Below, in pieces: positions 1 through 10,879 of a stretch of DNA of 64,000 nt (positions are counted from its first letter, which is position 1; the number at the start of each line of letters is the position of its first letter). The translations under genes and the position numbers were made by a program. The notes below the pieces were generated by a model. It saw only the letters and a list, made by a program, of their open reading frames with translations, did not search any database and was not told the origin of the DNA. The stretch comes from Siphonodentalium dalli (lineage: Eukaryota > Mollusca > Scaphopoda > Gadilida > Siphonodentaliidae), in the NCBI GenBank assembly GCA_032622095.1, contig CP136065.1, positions 241,593,530 to 241,657,529 on the forward strand. The letters run 5' to 3'.

Positions 1-86
1 CCCGATCACAAACAAATAATTATTATAATAATATTAATATATATATAGCAGACGACTAATCTAAATTCCTGTTGGTTGGTGAGACT

Positions 87-140
87 TTGAGATCCTGGGT
101 GTCTTTTTGCTCGAAACCATGCGACAATAATGACCAATTC
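87..140. repeat. Single satellite monomer plus its right flank
   Basis: One 29-bp satellite unit (GAGATCCTGGGTGTCTTTTT) is followed by a flank ending CCATGCGACAA and GACCAATTCAG. The same junction closes the large satellite array at 22447-22495. So the satellite monomer also travels as part of a dispersed sequence. Confidence 0.7.
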
Positions 141-766
141 AGCCCCAATAACCACCCAATTTGAAACCTCTGTTTATGTTATTTTATTGATCAACCTATC
201 ACCAATCACTACTTCCAAATTACATTTACATAATTTGAAGGTCCTTATGAACCGTGTCTGTTTAAAGGCCCACTTTATTTTCGAGTCACCGATTATTTTT
301 TTTATAGTGACTTGATATACGGTTTTAATAACAATCTATGCCATAAAATATGATTAAAATACTATAATTCATCACTATTTTAAACATTTGTGTCTCAGAA
401 GATGCCCACAGAGAAATAGAAAACTGATGAAGACCCCCCCCCCCCCCCCTGGCACCCAGATTGCAACAGAATTGAAACTTGTTCAATATCTTTAATATAT
501 AGAATTATTTCCCCTGCATTGAAAACAATACTGATTTTTACTTCAATCTTGATGAAAAAACGCGTTGGCAACTCATCAAAAACAACATGTCCAAAGTTTA
601 TTACACCGGATAAGTTGATAATACAATGTTTTGGAGCTTCCTCTTTCAAATGGTATAAAATATGACATATATTATAAATTATGACATAAAATATATATTT
701 TATATAATGTAATCTGGGGGTTTGAAAATTAAGTGGACCTTTAATGTTGTAAACTCCTGATTTCAG
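141..766. other. No gene seen
   Basis: AT-rich sequence with a run of about 17 C at 433-449. The open frames here are short and unconvincing. The last bases (TTTCAG at 761-766) make a good splice acceptor for the exon that follows. Confidence 0.5.
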
Positions 767-910
767 ATGGAAGACGATCTTGGATATGATGAGTCGAGCT
801 CTGCCGTTTCACTTGGATATTATCTTCTTCTTATTCCGAGTTCCTTTGTTCTGTTGGTGCTCAGCTTGTTTCTAAACTGGCTTGGTTTACAATTGTTCAG
901 ACATAACTGA
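767..910 (+). CDS. Candidate 3'-terminal exon: 47-residue one-pass membrane protein
   Basis: An open frame of 47 codons starts exactly after a splice-acceptor-like tract ending CTGATTTCAG at 766. The translation begins MEDDLGYDESS, an acidic stretch, and continues into a single hydrophobic segment of about 22 residues (around residues 18-40, containing YYLLLIPSSFVLLVLSLFL). It ends in a short basic tail, RHN, then TGA. About 410 bp downstream an AATAAA stands at 1318-1323, and the space between is a minisatellite that would lie in the 3'UTR. I do not recognise the family. It could be a complete microprotein whose start codon begins the last exon, or the C-terminal membrane anchor of a longer protein whose upstream exons lie outside the window. 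It could also be chance. Transcript evidence would decide. Confidence 0.35.
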   Translation: MEDDLGYDESSSAVSLGYYLLLIPSSFVLLVLSLFLNWLGLQLFRHN

Positions 911-926
911 GCATTAATTCAGGAGC

Positions 927-1222
927 CCGCCCAGAGACTGGACTACCCAGCTAATACAGCTATCCCACCCAGAGACTGGACTACCCAGCTAATACAGCTA
1001 TCCCACCCAGAGACTGGACTACCCAGCTAATACAGCTATCCCACCCAGAGACTGGACTACCCAGACTACCCAGCTAATACAGCTATCCCACCCAGAGACT
1101 GGACTACCCGGCTAATACAGCCATCACACCCACCCAGAGACTGGACTACCCAGACTACCCAGACTACCCAGCTAATACAGCTATCACAGAGACTGGACTA
1201 CCCAGCTAATACAGCTATCACA
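927..1222 (+). repeat. Minisatellite, ~38-bp unit
   Basis: About seven copies of a unit containing CCCAGAGACTGGACTACCC and GCTAATACAGCTATC. Some copies carry an extra GACTACCCA. It lies between the stop codon at 910 and the AATAAA at 1318. Confidence 0.9.
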
Positions 1223-1317
1223 ATGGGAGTTTGTACTGACCAGAAAAGCATGGAGTTATTTCAGAAGACGATATAAGCAATGGACATACAAAAAAAAAAC
1301 AATAATGGCTTGTTTCC

Positions 1318-1323
1318 AATAAA
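1318..1323 (+). promoter_or_regulatory. Possible polyadenylation signal
   Basis: Canonical AATAAA about 410 bp after the stop of the small membrane-protein frame. Such hexamers are common by chance in AT-rich DNA. Confidence 0.3.
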
Positions 1324-1434
1324 TTCGTCTAATCTATGTTAAATTATTTTACTGGTACTTGACACACTTATAACACATACATTGAGTGGTACACTGAACC
1401 TGTTTGCTGTACGTGTATATATATATTTGTCGCT

Positions 1435-1899
1435 GTGCGTCAATATGATGTTCATGACAGGTTACCTATTTCTACACTAGTGGACATATTTTTTATACAG
1501 AATAAAAGTATTTTAAGCATGATTGTCTGCTTGAGTGAACATTTATATTATGAATTACCGTACTGCATGGTATATCACATGGCAGCAAGATGTCATTCAA
1601 CTGTAGCAGAAGTACTGAAGAGCAACGGGGCACAACCCTGCAGAAGGACTGCCCACCCCATATCAATTATACATTTGTACACGCTTCAGTTGGGGGCAAC
1701 ATGCAGGGACGTGGATAGAGAGGCCCCATTTGGGCTGTACACCTTAACATTTCCAACTGCACCCCCCGCTGAACCAGACCAAACTCCCATGTTTGCAGAA
1801 TTATTGGCACATTTCCAACTGATGTATGTCATTTCAGACCAAATATTTGACCAATATATAGCTGCCAACAGTAGAAAAAACATGCAACCATTGGTCTGA
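1435..1899 (+). CDS. Hypothetical open frame, 154 codons, unrecognised
   Basis: The longest non-transposon plus-strand frame in the left part of the window. The translation shows no domain I recognise, no signal peptide and no low-complexity bias. It has no convincing Kozak context or flanking splice sites, and its end runs up to a dispersed repeat (1936-2300). It may be a chance frame. Listed only because of its length. Confidence 0.12.
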   Translation: MRQYDVHDRLPISTLVDIFFIQNKSILSMIVCLSEHLYYELPYCMVYHMAARCHSTVAEVLKSNGAQPCRRTAHPISIIHLYTLQLGATCRDVDREAPFGLYTLTFPTAPPAEPDQTPMFAELLAHFQLMYVISDQIFDQYIAANSRKNMQPLV

Positions 1900-1935
1900 A
1901 TCATGCCACGAATCTCTACTCTAACTACTCCCGTA

Positions 1936-2300
1936 CAGATCATATTCCACCAACACAAAACCTGGAAACGTTTGGTGTTCTGACAGAAAACTTTATAAAT
2001 TATAACATTGAACACACAGGACAGGGAATATATTTCTTTGGGTATGATGCCCGGCCAATGGCGTATTAGTTCAAATTAAACACTTGTTCCTCAATAATCT
2101 ACTCCACAGTAGGTAGTGGTCTGATATCGAAATTTCATACTTTTTGTGACTTTTGTGAGCTGACTTCGCAATAAATATTGAAATAATTACCCGGGATAAA
2201 ATTCCATGATTGCAACCGTCGCAAAGCAAATTCATACACAAACTCACAAAGTAACAGTGCAATTTCGAGTTGAACCTTCAACTACTGTGTAATGTATTAT
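1936..2300 (+). mobile_element. Family G inverted-repeat element, diverged copy
   Basis: Aligns along its length with the better copy at 60223-60596, sharing AGATCATATTCCACC, CTCAATAATCTACT, GACTTTTGTGAGC and GTGCAATTTCGAGTTG. The right terminal repeat is no longer recognisable. Confidence 0.7.
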
Positions 2301-2536
2301 CAAGGAACAGAAATAAACTATTACAGTAATACTGCAATGTGTTTTCGATGACATAATCTTCCCTGTCACAACATCAAAAAGTTCCCAGGTTTTAAACTGG
2401 TGGAGTGTGATATATATATACGGGTGAAGCTATAGAGTAGATATTCATCTACTTTTGGCATAAAACAACAAATTCGCCACTAATTACTAGTGGGAACAAT
2501 CAGAACAATTTCAACCTAGCTATATGTGGTGTAAAA

Positions 2537-2860
2537 TTTACAAATGCATTATCCGAATTAATGCTCCTAAATTACTATTTCTTTGGCATCGGGGGTAAAA
2601 ACTATTTGATTCGAGTCGAGGAACTCTAAAAACAAGTGGTTATACGGCCAAATTTCGTGAATACTCAAGTGATAATACGGTCATATTTCGTTGAACAAAA
2701 TGTTGATAAATAACAGGTTTTGGAAAATTTGATACCATAGTTGACAAAATAGTAGCATTATTTTGTTGCAATTAATCGATTCTGATAACTAAAGCGTATT
2801 TTGAAGAAATGTTGTATCTTGATGATATGGGGACCCTCTGATCGGATTGAGTACCTTTAA
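2537..2860. mobile_element. Family A MITE, partial
   Basis: Internal ATTTGATTCGAGTCGAGGAA and right end GGATTGAGTACCTTTAA match the copies at 39198-39686 and 40972-41409. The left terminus is a variant (TTACAAATGCATTATC) shared with the nested copy ending at 58477. Confidence 0.7.
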
Positions 2861-2864
2861 AAGA

Positions 2865-3335
2865 AATTTCCAACAGTTCAACATTTTGACCACGTCCCTG
2901 GGGCAAGGTAGGACTGCAGCCGATGCATGCCCACCAGCCCCCACCGGTCTTCCACTCCTGATATCATTTATGATGTACGTGATAATGATTTAAATTGAAT
3001 AAAATGATTTAAATTGAATAAAAAGTAATTTCTTAGTAAGCGCTACCATAGACTAAAAATCTATGGCGCTACTCCAATATGACCAACGAGGAATAACTCT
3101 ACATTGTCATGCCAAGCTGGGTTGTTTTTCGATCCAAGGGTTGTAACACTATTATGATTTATTTCGTGATTTGTAGTTTCTGAAATAATATCGCACTTTT
3201 CCAATTTTCTTTCATGGGATTGACAGCAACAATAGGGGATCACTGACTTATGAGACACCACACACTTCAGTACTCTCTGGATACATTTATATCGCCTACA
3301 AAATTGCAACGATCAGGCTGTTATGTGCTACACAC
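2865..3335. other. No gene seen
   Basis: Contains a small direct duplication GATTTAAATTGAATAAAA at 2988-3022, of the kind found at LINE 3' tails. The minus-strand open frame here has no recognisable product. Confidence 0.4.
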
Positions 3336-3336
3336 T

Positions 3337-3520
3337 TATGCTGTCCAAAGGGGTCACTCTCACCAAAACAGTTCTGAAGGGTACACATGTTTTCAGATTA
3401 CACACGTTTTAAAAATCTGCTGAATGGTATACACAGGTTTTGAAATCTCGTTCGTGTTTTCGCGCCTGCCACGGTTTCTGTTAGAGATTAATTGTTTAGG
3501 TTCCAATTGTTTCGTATATT
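3337..3520 (+). mobile_element. Family T element, left-end fragment
   Basis: GGGGTCACTCTCACCAAAA, then CTGAAGGGTACACA and TTTCTGTTAGAGA, match the complete inverted-repeat copy at 43423-43718. Confidence 0.6.
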
Positions 3521-3639
3521 TCCCACAAGTCCTGCTGGAAAGTCGTCGATTTCTGGGTACTCGCGAAAGTTACTGTTTCTTATTGCGTTCCCGTTTATTA
3601 CGCGCGCCGTGTGTTTACTGTCCTGGAGATTCTAGATAG

Positions 3640-3920
3640 CTATGGTTCGCTGGGCGTTTTATTTATAGATAATGGGGTTTTCCGGTTATCTTGGGACGCA
3701 TTAAAGGTTGTACTGCGACCCCGATCCGGTAAAAGGTGTAGTTGGAATTTCAATTTCGTTTATTGTCGTTGATTTAGGTTTGTGATAAGCTATGCCAATT
3801 ACAAATAGAAGAAATGAAAAATATAATTTGTAAAATGCGTATGTCAATTACGTGTTTTAAAGAGTGTAGTCTGAGACAGCCGAGTCAGCCACCGGTTCGT
3901 TAATTAGTTGCTGATCGGTG
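3640..3920 (+). repeat. Dispersed repeat S, copy 1
   Basis: Shares TTTTATTTATAGA, CCGGTAAAAGGTGTAGTTGG, TTTCGTTTATTGTCGTTGA and CCGGTTCGTTAATTA with 31940-32315. A minus-strand copy lies at 6055-6330. Confidence 0.7.
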
Positions 3921-4262
3921 TGACAGTTTGCAGTAGGTCCCCTATTTGCGGAGGTAAATTTGCGAAAGTCCCCGAATTCGCGGAGGTCCCCTCAAATGGT
4001 CGAAATATGTTGATTTTAATGAGGGAATGGGCGCGTATATCTCAATTGATACGTATTTTAAAGAGGTTAGTCGGATATAGCCGAGTCAGCTACGGTTAGT
4101 TAATTGGTGCTGATCGGTGTGACAATTTGCAGTAGGTCCCGATATGCGGATGTCCCTGAATTCGCGGATGTCCCCGAATTCGCGGAGGTTCCATAAAATG
4201 GTCGAAATATGTTGATTTTAATGAGGTAACGGGTGCGTATATGTCAATTGATACGTATGTTA
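3858..4262 (+). repeat. Two-copy tandem duplication, ~205 bp
   Basis: Both halves carry GCTGATCGGTGTGACA, TTTGCAGTAGGTCCC, GAATTCGCGGA repeats and ATGTTGATTTTAATGAGG. The inner GAATTCGCGGATGTCCC motif is itself iterated in the second half. The first part overlaps repeat S. Confidence 0.85.
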
Positions 4263-4389
4263 AGCAAATAATGACACGATCATCATAATAGTGCTTTGTT
4301 CTATCAATCATATCATCATCATTCGATGTTTACTTGTGAGTCACTTGAACATATTACTAACTAATTCTTGTCGTCGAACTCGTATTTTA

Positions 4390-4830
4390 TATACTAGAAG
4401 AATGAGTCCATGTATATTTTGAATTGATCGAGTGTTGGAGCCTCAACAGCGAAGTCTGGCAGAGAGTTCCAGCTATTTACCACCCTCTGCGTGAATAAAT
4501 ATTTCCTATGGCCTTGTTAAGAATGGGCATCTGTAGCTTTTTATTATGTCCTCGTGTTCTTCCTGATGAATGTCTTTCTAATAGGTCACAAGCATTGATA
4601 TTGTAATGACCATTCAACAGTTTATATACCTCGAATAGATCTCCTCCAAATCTTGGATATTTTAAAGACATCAGATTGAGTCTTATCATTCGGTCTCGGT
4701 AGCATAGAGTTTTGATTTGACGAACTAGTTTCGTTGCGTTTCTTTGTATTTCTCTGACACAATACTTTGATATTTGTGATTTGGGCTCCATGCAGAGTTA
4801 CATTATTCGATGATAGGTCCGACCATGCTT
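4390..4830 (-). pseudogene. LINE ORF2 3' end, 5'-truncated
   Basis: The minus-strand frame 4791-4477 carries the conserved region after the reverse transcriptase of CR1/jockey-type non-LTR retrotransposons: an RNATKLV block, then RLNLMSLKYPRFGGDLFEV, then KLLNG. A frameshift near 4510 moves the last conserved block, VVNSWNSLPDFAVEAP, into another frame (about 4495-4400). Upstream, traces of the preceding VRP-type block continue to about 4830 before identity is lost. This is therefore a dead, 5'-truncated copy, the usual outcome of target-primed reverse transcription. Confidence 0.85.
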
Positions 4831-4924
4831 ATGTAGAGCGATTAGAAAGTGTCGATGTCCAAGTTCGTGAAAGTTCTATTGACTATGCCGATGATTTGAG
4901 AAGCTTTATTGTTTTAGGATATTG

Positions 4925-5258
4925 TAGGAAGAATAATCTTGCTCAAAGTAGTAATTTTAACAAATAGTATATCCAAATGGACAACACACACCGTCATTCT
5001 TATATATTAATTAAATGCAGTGACTCTCGATGGCGAAATCGTTTTCGTTAGTTTATCGCCGATAGATGTGTCCCGAATCGAGTAGTAAATATTTCATTTG
5101 AGCGTAGTTCAGACGATGATTGCTATTGTGTGGTACGGTCGGTTTGCTTCAGATTTTTGGCGATATTAGTAGAATGGTACATTCCTCCAGTTGGCATAGC
5201 ACCTGGATACTAACTGATCAGTTTCACACACCCGAACAAGTACATAATATGTCTTTAA
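4925..5258 (-). mobile_element. Family H MITE, copy H3
   Basis: Matches 47088-47455 in inverse orientation and ends in the shared terminus CATAATATGTCTTTAA. The TTAA at 5255-5258 is the presumed target site. Its left end, near 4925, is diverged. Confidence 0.7.
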
Positions 5259-5278
5259 ATCGGAATCACTTTGGGAGT

Positions 5279-5700
5279 ATGATGGCCGAGTGGTTTGCAT
5301 GTTCGATTTGGTTTCGCTTGGACCCCGGATCGATTCACCTCGATCCTCGACAAAACAAAAGAACAAAAGTCTGGAGCTCCGAGAGTGCCTATATAAAGTA
5401 CCGTGTATGCCTCGCTGAGGTGTCACCCAGTCTGGCCTCAGCTGCTTCCTCAGTCGGCGACCGCACCACGCAACCAGGTCAACGGGCTCTGACATTCACA
5501 CAGGAGTGGAAGGCGGGCATTGAACAACCAAGAGTTGAGGATCCCCGACAGACCTTATAAAGTCAACCGGCTGGCATTGCACCCTCTTCATAGCGTTGAG
5601 CCCGTAGTACAAGCCCGGAATACAACAGACGAAGGCAACTGGAGTCCACGCAAGCACTACATAGGACAATAAATTACACGTTAAAGAACCCTGCTGTGGA
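5279..5700 (+). mobile_element. tRNA-derived SINE-like sequence
   Basis: The head has the two internal RNA polymerase III promoter boxes of a tRNA: an A-box-like TGGCCGAGTGG at 5284-5294 and a B-box-like GGATCGATTCACC near 5327. The spacing suits a tRNA-Leu/Ser-like origin. A GC-rich body follows to about 5700 and contains AATAAA near 5668. The body produces overlapping open frames on both strands that I do not regard as genes. Body length and 3' end are uncertain. Confidence 0.5.
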
Positions 5701-5704
5701 AAAA

Positions 5705-6050
5705 GATCCACAGGTTAATGGCAAAATTCCTGTCTAAATTTCTCCCTTGGGGCGTAAGTTCTGGTACGTTGTAGATATGTATAGATAGAGTTACCTGCGT
5801 AACAGGTATATAGTATATATAGACATTAACAAAAACATTAGACCTGTCGAGTTGAGTCCCAGTATGGTTCTCAAGCGTGGTAAAATACTCCCCAGGGTAT
5901 GTATATATGTAAAAGTACAAATAAGTCCTATACTAAAAAGCAGATATACCCCTCGCTAGAATAACAATACTATAACACGAAGTATATACAGCGCTGTGTG
6001 TGTGTATGCCATCGGCGGTTCTCCTGATATAGGAGGTATTTACAATATAT
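5705..6050. other. No gene seen
   Basis: AT-rich sequence with no repeat relationship that I could place. Confidence 0.4.
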
Positions 6051-6054
6051 GATA

Positions 6055-6330
6055 AGACAAGAAAACCAACGTCAGAAATGGTAACGCGCTCAAGATCATA
6101 TATTATATACCCATGATTGTAATTATAGAATATAAAATATATTGGTTTCACGAATGACCAACTCATAGAATTAATCGCCTTGCACTTCTTGGCATCCGAA
6201 TAACAATTGAAATTGAAATTCCCAACTACACCTTTTACCGGACTCGGCCTCCGGGTCACAGTTCGACTTTTAATCCGTCCAAAAATTCCCATTCTATAAA
6301 TAAAACGCCCATGCGCCCACTGTAATTAAG
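6055..6330 (-). repeat. Dispersed repeat S, copy 2
   Basis: Reverse complement of 31950-32310, including CAAGAAAACCAA, GGTAACGCGCTCAAGATCAT and CCCAACTACACCTTTTACCG. The 119-codon frame on the minus strand lies inside this repeat. Confidence 0.8.
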
Positions 6331-6429
6331 AAACAGCGAAACATTATACACGCGGGCGCGGAATAAGACTCGACTGCGCGTACTCTGATACCGACCACCG
6401 ACCCCGGACAGATACTGACCCACTTTTCC

Positions 6430-6610
6430 CCATCATCGGGCAAAATTGGAATTATGGCCCTTTGTATTGGAATTTTCGTTTCTGTGTTATAACTTTAGTA
6501 AGTCGAACTGAATGAAATAAAATTTGGTATGCGAGTTTACTAAAATACAGGTCAAGTTCGATTTGGGTTTTGCCCGCCAGTTTTCACCATATAAAATGGC
6601 CTTTTTTATT
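6430..6610. repeat. Dispersed repeat J, diverged fragment
   Basis: Resembles the middle of the copies near 9900 and 11200 (AAATTTGGTATGCGAGTTT, then AAATACAGGTCAAGTTCG). Confidence 0.45.
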
Positions 6611-6654
6611 TTAAATCGAATGTTTTGACAAGTAAAACTCAATTTTGGAGCCAT

Positions 6655-7135
6655 TTAAAGGTACGGGCGGTGTTCGTTGCAGAAAAATTCATATTTGTTC
6701 AAATCGCCATCAACAGAAGGAATATTAAAATATATGTAGTTTTGTTCATATGCCAAACATAATCAGCGCGTAAATAGTATATTGTCGTCAAGACGTACGA
6801 TGGTGTACGTAAACAAGAGCCTGCTATTGGTTAATCACACACAAATGATATAAACGCTCTTTATTATTTCCATATCAGGAAAACAGTAACAAATGACGCT
6901 CTTTATGTATACCATATCCGGATCTAAACAAAAGCCAGGTAACGTAACGTTTTTTTTGCATTTGTTTACATAACAAAGGACAAAAATTGACAATAACATA
7001 CTGTTTATGCCATATTTCTGATTGGTGTAAGAACAAGGTATGTCTATATTTTACTATTCTTTCTGTTTATGGCGGTTTTGACGGATGTGAATATTTAAAC
7101 AGCATACCCACCGCCAACGCCGCCCGTATCTTTAA
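6655..7135 (+). mobile_element. Family C MITE, copy C1
   Basis: Bounded by TTAAAGGTACGGGCGG and CCGCCCGTATCTTTAA. Internal AAACGCTCTTTATTATT, TTTGTTTACATAACAA and GACAATAACATACTGTTTAT match 26947-27446, 38580-39097 and 51628-52132. TTAA on both sides is the apparent target site. Confidence 0.85.
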
Positions 7136-8105
7136 GTGATAATTCGATTCATTTTCCAATTCCCCATCACAATCTGTGGTTCCAACAAACGTGATATTAA
7201 CAAAACTACCATTGTGCGAATCATAACAACGACTAAAACAGTGAATTTTGATGTTTATCTCTCGACCGAGTCGGTTCTAGCTCCAGCCATTTAATCTGTT
7301 CTATTCGGGAAAATAGTAACATAATCGTTCACTTTGTGATAAAAGCATGACATTGTGAAGGCTGAACACGCCGACAATAATCATAATGGTGGACAGATTC
7401 AAAATGGCCACAGCTGTCTTCAAAACGGCCGCCGTTTTCATCTAGTACTCAACATAATAAAAAATACGATATTTAAAACACATTTTGGTATGTCACATGA
7501 ATTCAGTAAATGACAACAATAAAGTAAAGTACTGACCAATGTTTCCTACCAACAGTCAGAATCATAGGCAGATTCAAGATGGCCGCCATTTTTCAGAATG
7601 ACCGCCATTTCGGATTGTATATACTTTTGTCTACGTAATTTGGAAGGATTTAACTTATATAAGATAGGTTGACAAATACACGAACTATTTATATATACAC
7701 GAACTATTGATATACCGGCTTCATATGCTCTGAAAAATACTTGCCATGCCACATCCATTTTCAATGTTGTTTTTAATGTTTCGCTCTCAAGTGAAACAAA
7801 CGCTCTTTATTTCGACCACATTATATCAGGCATAGACTATTAAGGAACGCTCTTTTTCTGTGTCACGCCATGCTCATATATGGATGTTGTTTGTTTGGGT
7901 CACAAATACCCTGCTCAACGTTGTATTTTTTCTGACTTCAGCAGGGGGGGGGGGGGGGGGGGGGTTCCGGTCACGTATGCCGGGGTGGGTGGGTGGATCG
8001 GTCGATGGGACCAACAAACAATTTTTTCCTTAACTCAATTTTTTTTTCCCTGCAAGTCTTTTTGACTGTTTTTGCAATGAGTTTGGCTTAAAACACATTA
8101 GAATG
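7136..8105. other. No gene seen; poly-G run
   Basis: Contains two short stretches related to the ATGGCCGCC repeat class (about 7385-7440 and 7545-7615) and a run of about 20 G at 7945-7964. No supported coding region. Confidence 0.5.
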
Positions 8106-8109
8106 TCAT

Positions 8110-8290
8110 TATTAACATAAATGAAAAATTTCATGATGATCAGACAAACAGTATAGCCTGTAGCCCATGCCAATGAATTGAATTTTGAAATCCAAGATGG
8201 CCGCTGGCAGCCATGTTTTTTTGGCCGAATGACCCCAAAATGACTCGTTTCTATTTACATGTCAATTTTAACATCCATGACAAATAGTAT
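8110..8290 (-). repeat. Single inverted unit of repeat I
   Basis: Reverse complement of one unit of the array at 11510-12300 (ATCCAAGATGGCCGCTGG, then GAATGACCCCAAAATGACTC, then TACATGTCAAT). Confidence 0.8.
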
Positions 8291-8705
8291 GCACAGATAT
8301 TCATATACATCTGTTTACAGCGAATCCCCCCGCATATATCTGTTTTAGTGTTAAAAGGGGGGTGGGTGTCCAAAATGGTCGGGGAAAGAAACTGCCGAAA
8401 ACGGAAAAAAATCTGGACGCGGGGGTGGGTGGGCCACAACAAGGGTCGAAAGGAAAAAATCAGCATACGTGCCTGAATTTTTTTTCAGACCCCCCCCTGA
8501 CTTCAGTGCTTATTTCTGGGACATATAATGGCTGTAGAAATGTAGTTCAAGTATTTATCGACTTATTTCGATACCAGGGAAGATTCAAAAGCGAATATTA
8601 TTCGGTGTTTTTTGTAGCGCAATCTGTCATGTGGATTTAAGCAGTAATACGTATGCATTAAGACGAGTTTGTCCACCATATATCAACATTTTCTTATTTG
8701 TATAC

Positions 8706-9744
8706 TTAAAGGGGCACTTTACCCTAAATCCGGTAATTTATGGGACCATCTGAGAATGCATGCGACAAATGAATGAATTTGAGCTATGGATAAGTGCCAA
8801 ATACACTCATGTGCTCTATGAACGATACAAACAACGTGCTAATTATAATGAAAATGAATTTAAGACAGTCATAAATTCATTTTCATTATAATTTTACCAT
8901 GTTGTTTGCATCGTTCACAGAGCATAGGAGTGTATTTGGCACTTATCCATAGCTCAAATTCATTCATTTGTTGCATATAATCTGTTGAGTATAGAAGAAG
9001 ATTAGTTCGTTAGTTAAACATATTTTATTGCCAATATATACAAGAGTATATGGCAGACAGGGATTTGGGTACATGTGCTAACCACTTAGATATGCCCTGC
9101 GCCTCACAATTTGATAATAAGTAATGAAATGATGAGGCAATACAATAAAACATAGCTTCAATGCGAGTTACATATAGGATGAAACAAGGAGACTGAGAGC
9201 TGCATGGATGAGGAACTGATGAGGGGAAATGAAGGGAAAGCTGACTCCACGATAATATACCACACCTGCATGTGCTTGTTCAACTCTGTTTATGATGACT
9301 AAGTTTAAGTAAAGCGTTTTGATTTGGAGATGTATCTCTGGACGCCAATAACACTTTATTCGTTTGCTCAGCTTGGCGGGGAATTCCCATTACCAAATTT
9401 TCCAGCGTCGCAGGGCCGTACGGTGTCCGATGGGTGGACTAGAGGGGACATTCAAACAAATAATGGTTGGCATCTTCGATGGTATTTCCACATTCACAAT
9501 GGTAGTGCTCTGATATATGGTTACTGTGTTTATCACACAATAGGTTCCGCTTCCCAACTAGAAAGTAATTCGGGGGTTGATGGGGTTTACTAGATGTCTA
9601 TTTTTTTTATAAAGAGGTCAACAGATGGGGAAAAAGTCTTTTTGAAGGTTGGATTTACACTGAACGGTTCAAAAGTTGATACATATCATTATACACGGAG
9701 ATGGTTCTATAAATGACCGGATTCAGTGTACAGTACCCCTTTAA
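8706..9744 (+). mobile_element. Family B foldback MITE carrying a LINE insertion
   Basis: Terminal repeats are TTAAAGGGGCACTTTACCCT and the reverse of AGTGTACAGTACCCCTTTAA. Positions 8738-8990 fold into the same long hairpin as 41570-41924. The right terminal part resumes at about 9695 after a ~690-bp insert. Confidence 0.85.
8999..9690 (-). pseudogene. LINE ORF2 C-terminal fragment inside MITE B
   Basis: Read on the minus strand from about 9600, the frame gives PNYFLVGKRNLLCDKHSNH and then the cysteine/histidine block CECGNTIEDANHYLFECP. This C-x-C...H...C pattern is typical of the end of non-LTR retrotransposon ORF2 proteins. An in-frame TAG directly follows FECPL, and the frame then runs on to a TGA near 9295. 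The minus-strand 3' part has an AATAAA-type hexamer near 9030 just before the end of the insert. The 5' end is truncated at about 9690. It inserted into an existing family B element, so it is younger than that element. Confidence 0.8.
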
Positions 9745-9789
9745 TTGCTTCAGAAATGGTCAAAAGGACAAACATCTGTCACTTTTTAT

Positions 9790-10030
9790 GTTTACCCATA
9801 CCATAGTATGGTAAACATAGTGTCAACGTCCGGATTGACCACTCGTCGTTAGTCCGTCCGTCTGTCTGTCTGTAGACACTTTATGCATGGTGCGATAACT
9901 CGAACATTTTCTGTCTGATCGGAACCAAATTTTGTATATGAATTTCTCAGCACAAAAGACAGATCGAGTTCGAATATGGGTTTGATTTTTATTTTTTACT
10001 GAGTTATGGTCCTTTTTCGAAAAAATATTC
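9790..10030 (+). repeat. Dispersed repeat J, copy 1
   Basis: Starts at the hairpin-like CATACCATAGTATGGTAAAC, then CCGTCCGTCTGTCTG and GCATGGTGCGATAACTC. It is about 80% like 10935-11120 by eye. Poly-A runs follow at 10037-10059 and 10091-10119. Confidence 0.8.
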
Positions 10031-10091
10031 ACTCTTAAAAAAAAAAAAAAAAAAAAAATTATTTTAGATTTAATTCCTTGCTCAATTTAAC

Positions 10092-10122
<31 letters not shown>

Positions 10123-10304
10123 TTTTAAAATAATAATAAAAACAAAATGTAATTAACACAATTTGAAAAACTAACACCATTATATAACTCCGCCAAGGGT
10201 ACCCCGAGTCAGCACACCAAATTTGGTTTAAATCGGTCCAAAATATTGTTATGTACTGGTAAATTTGTTTGGAGCGACATTCACCAATTCCATCCTATAC
10301 CTTT

Positions 10305-10363
10305 GGACTACTTAGCTATTAATATGGCTATATTTGGACTACTTAGCTATTAATATGGCTATA
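10305..10363 (+). repeat. Small tandem duplication
   Basis: GGACTACTTAGCTATTAATA plus TGGCTATAT occurs twice head to tail. Confidence 0.85.
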
Positions 10364-10689
10364 TTATCTGCCAATGTGCAGATAAAGAAAGCCATGGTAT
10401 CTAATTTAAAAAAAAGTTTCAACAATACACATCACATGCTGTTAACAGTAGACTAGAACATCACTCTACAGATGGTCTGAGGTCATTATAAATGTTATTG
10501 GTTTCATAGAGATGCCAGCCTTTATCATAAACAATGCCTGTGATGTGTTGACAGCTCTGCTGTATAATTGATACTAATGGGTCAGCAGTGAGATGTTTAT
10601 CTTGATGGCTGTTGTGGGTAGAATTTGATACATTATCATTGTAAACTTAAATTGGAATCTCTTGACCAAGTATTCCATGTCCAGGTCAC

Positions 10690-10790
10690 CTTTTCATATT
10701 TAACCCAAGGCTGTGGTGGTGCAGCATTACAGATCCTGTTCCAGTGCATTTTCTTATATAAATGTGAGTGACCCATAAATTTCAATAATT
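10690..10790 (+). repeat. Old relative of the family D hairpin
   Basis: GGTGCAGCATTACAGATCC, then CCAGTGCATTTTCTTATATA and GTGAGTGACC, resemble the better-preserved old copies at 16190-16430 and 44340-44560. Confidence 0.45.
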
Positions 10791-10879
10791 TGTGTTATGT
10801 ACATTGTCTATAATAGTACATAACAGTATACTCTATAATTCAACATCAAAACTCTCATTTATGATTCCGATCAGAGTAA

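Noticed and set aside
5279-5352. Functional tRNA gene
   Set aside because: A- and B-box-like motifs are present, but no acceptor stem or full cloverleaf could be formed by eye. A SINE head fits better.
5120-5560. 146-codon plus-strand frame
   Set aside because: It crosses the boundary between family H element H3 and the SINE-like sequence, so it is a chance fusion of two repeats.
5933-6292. 119-codon minus-strand frame
   Set aside because: Lies inside dispersed repeat S, and the other S copies do not keep the frame.
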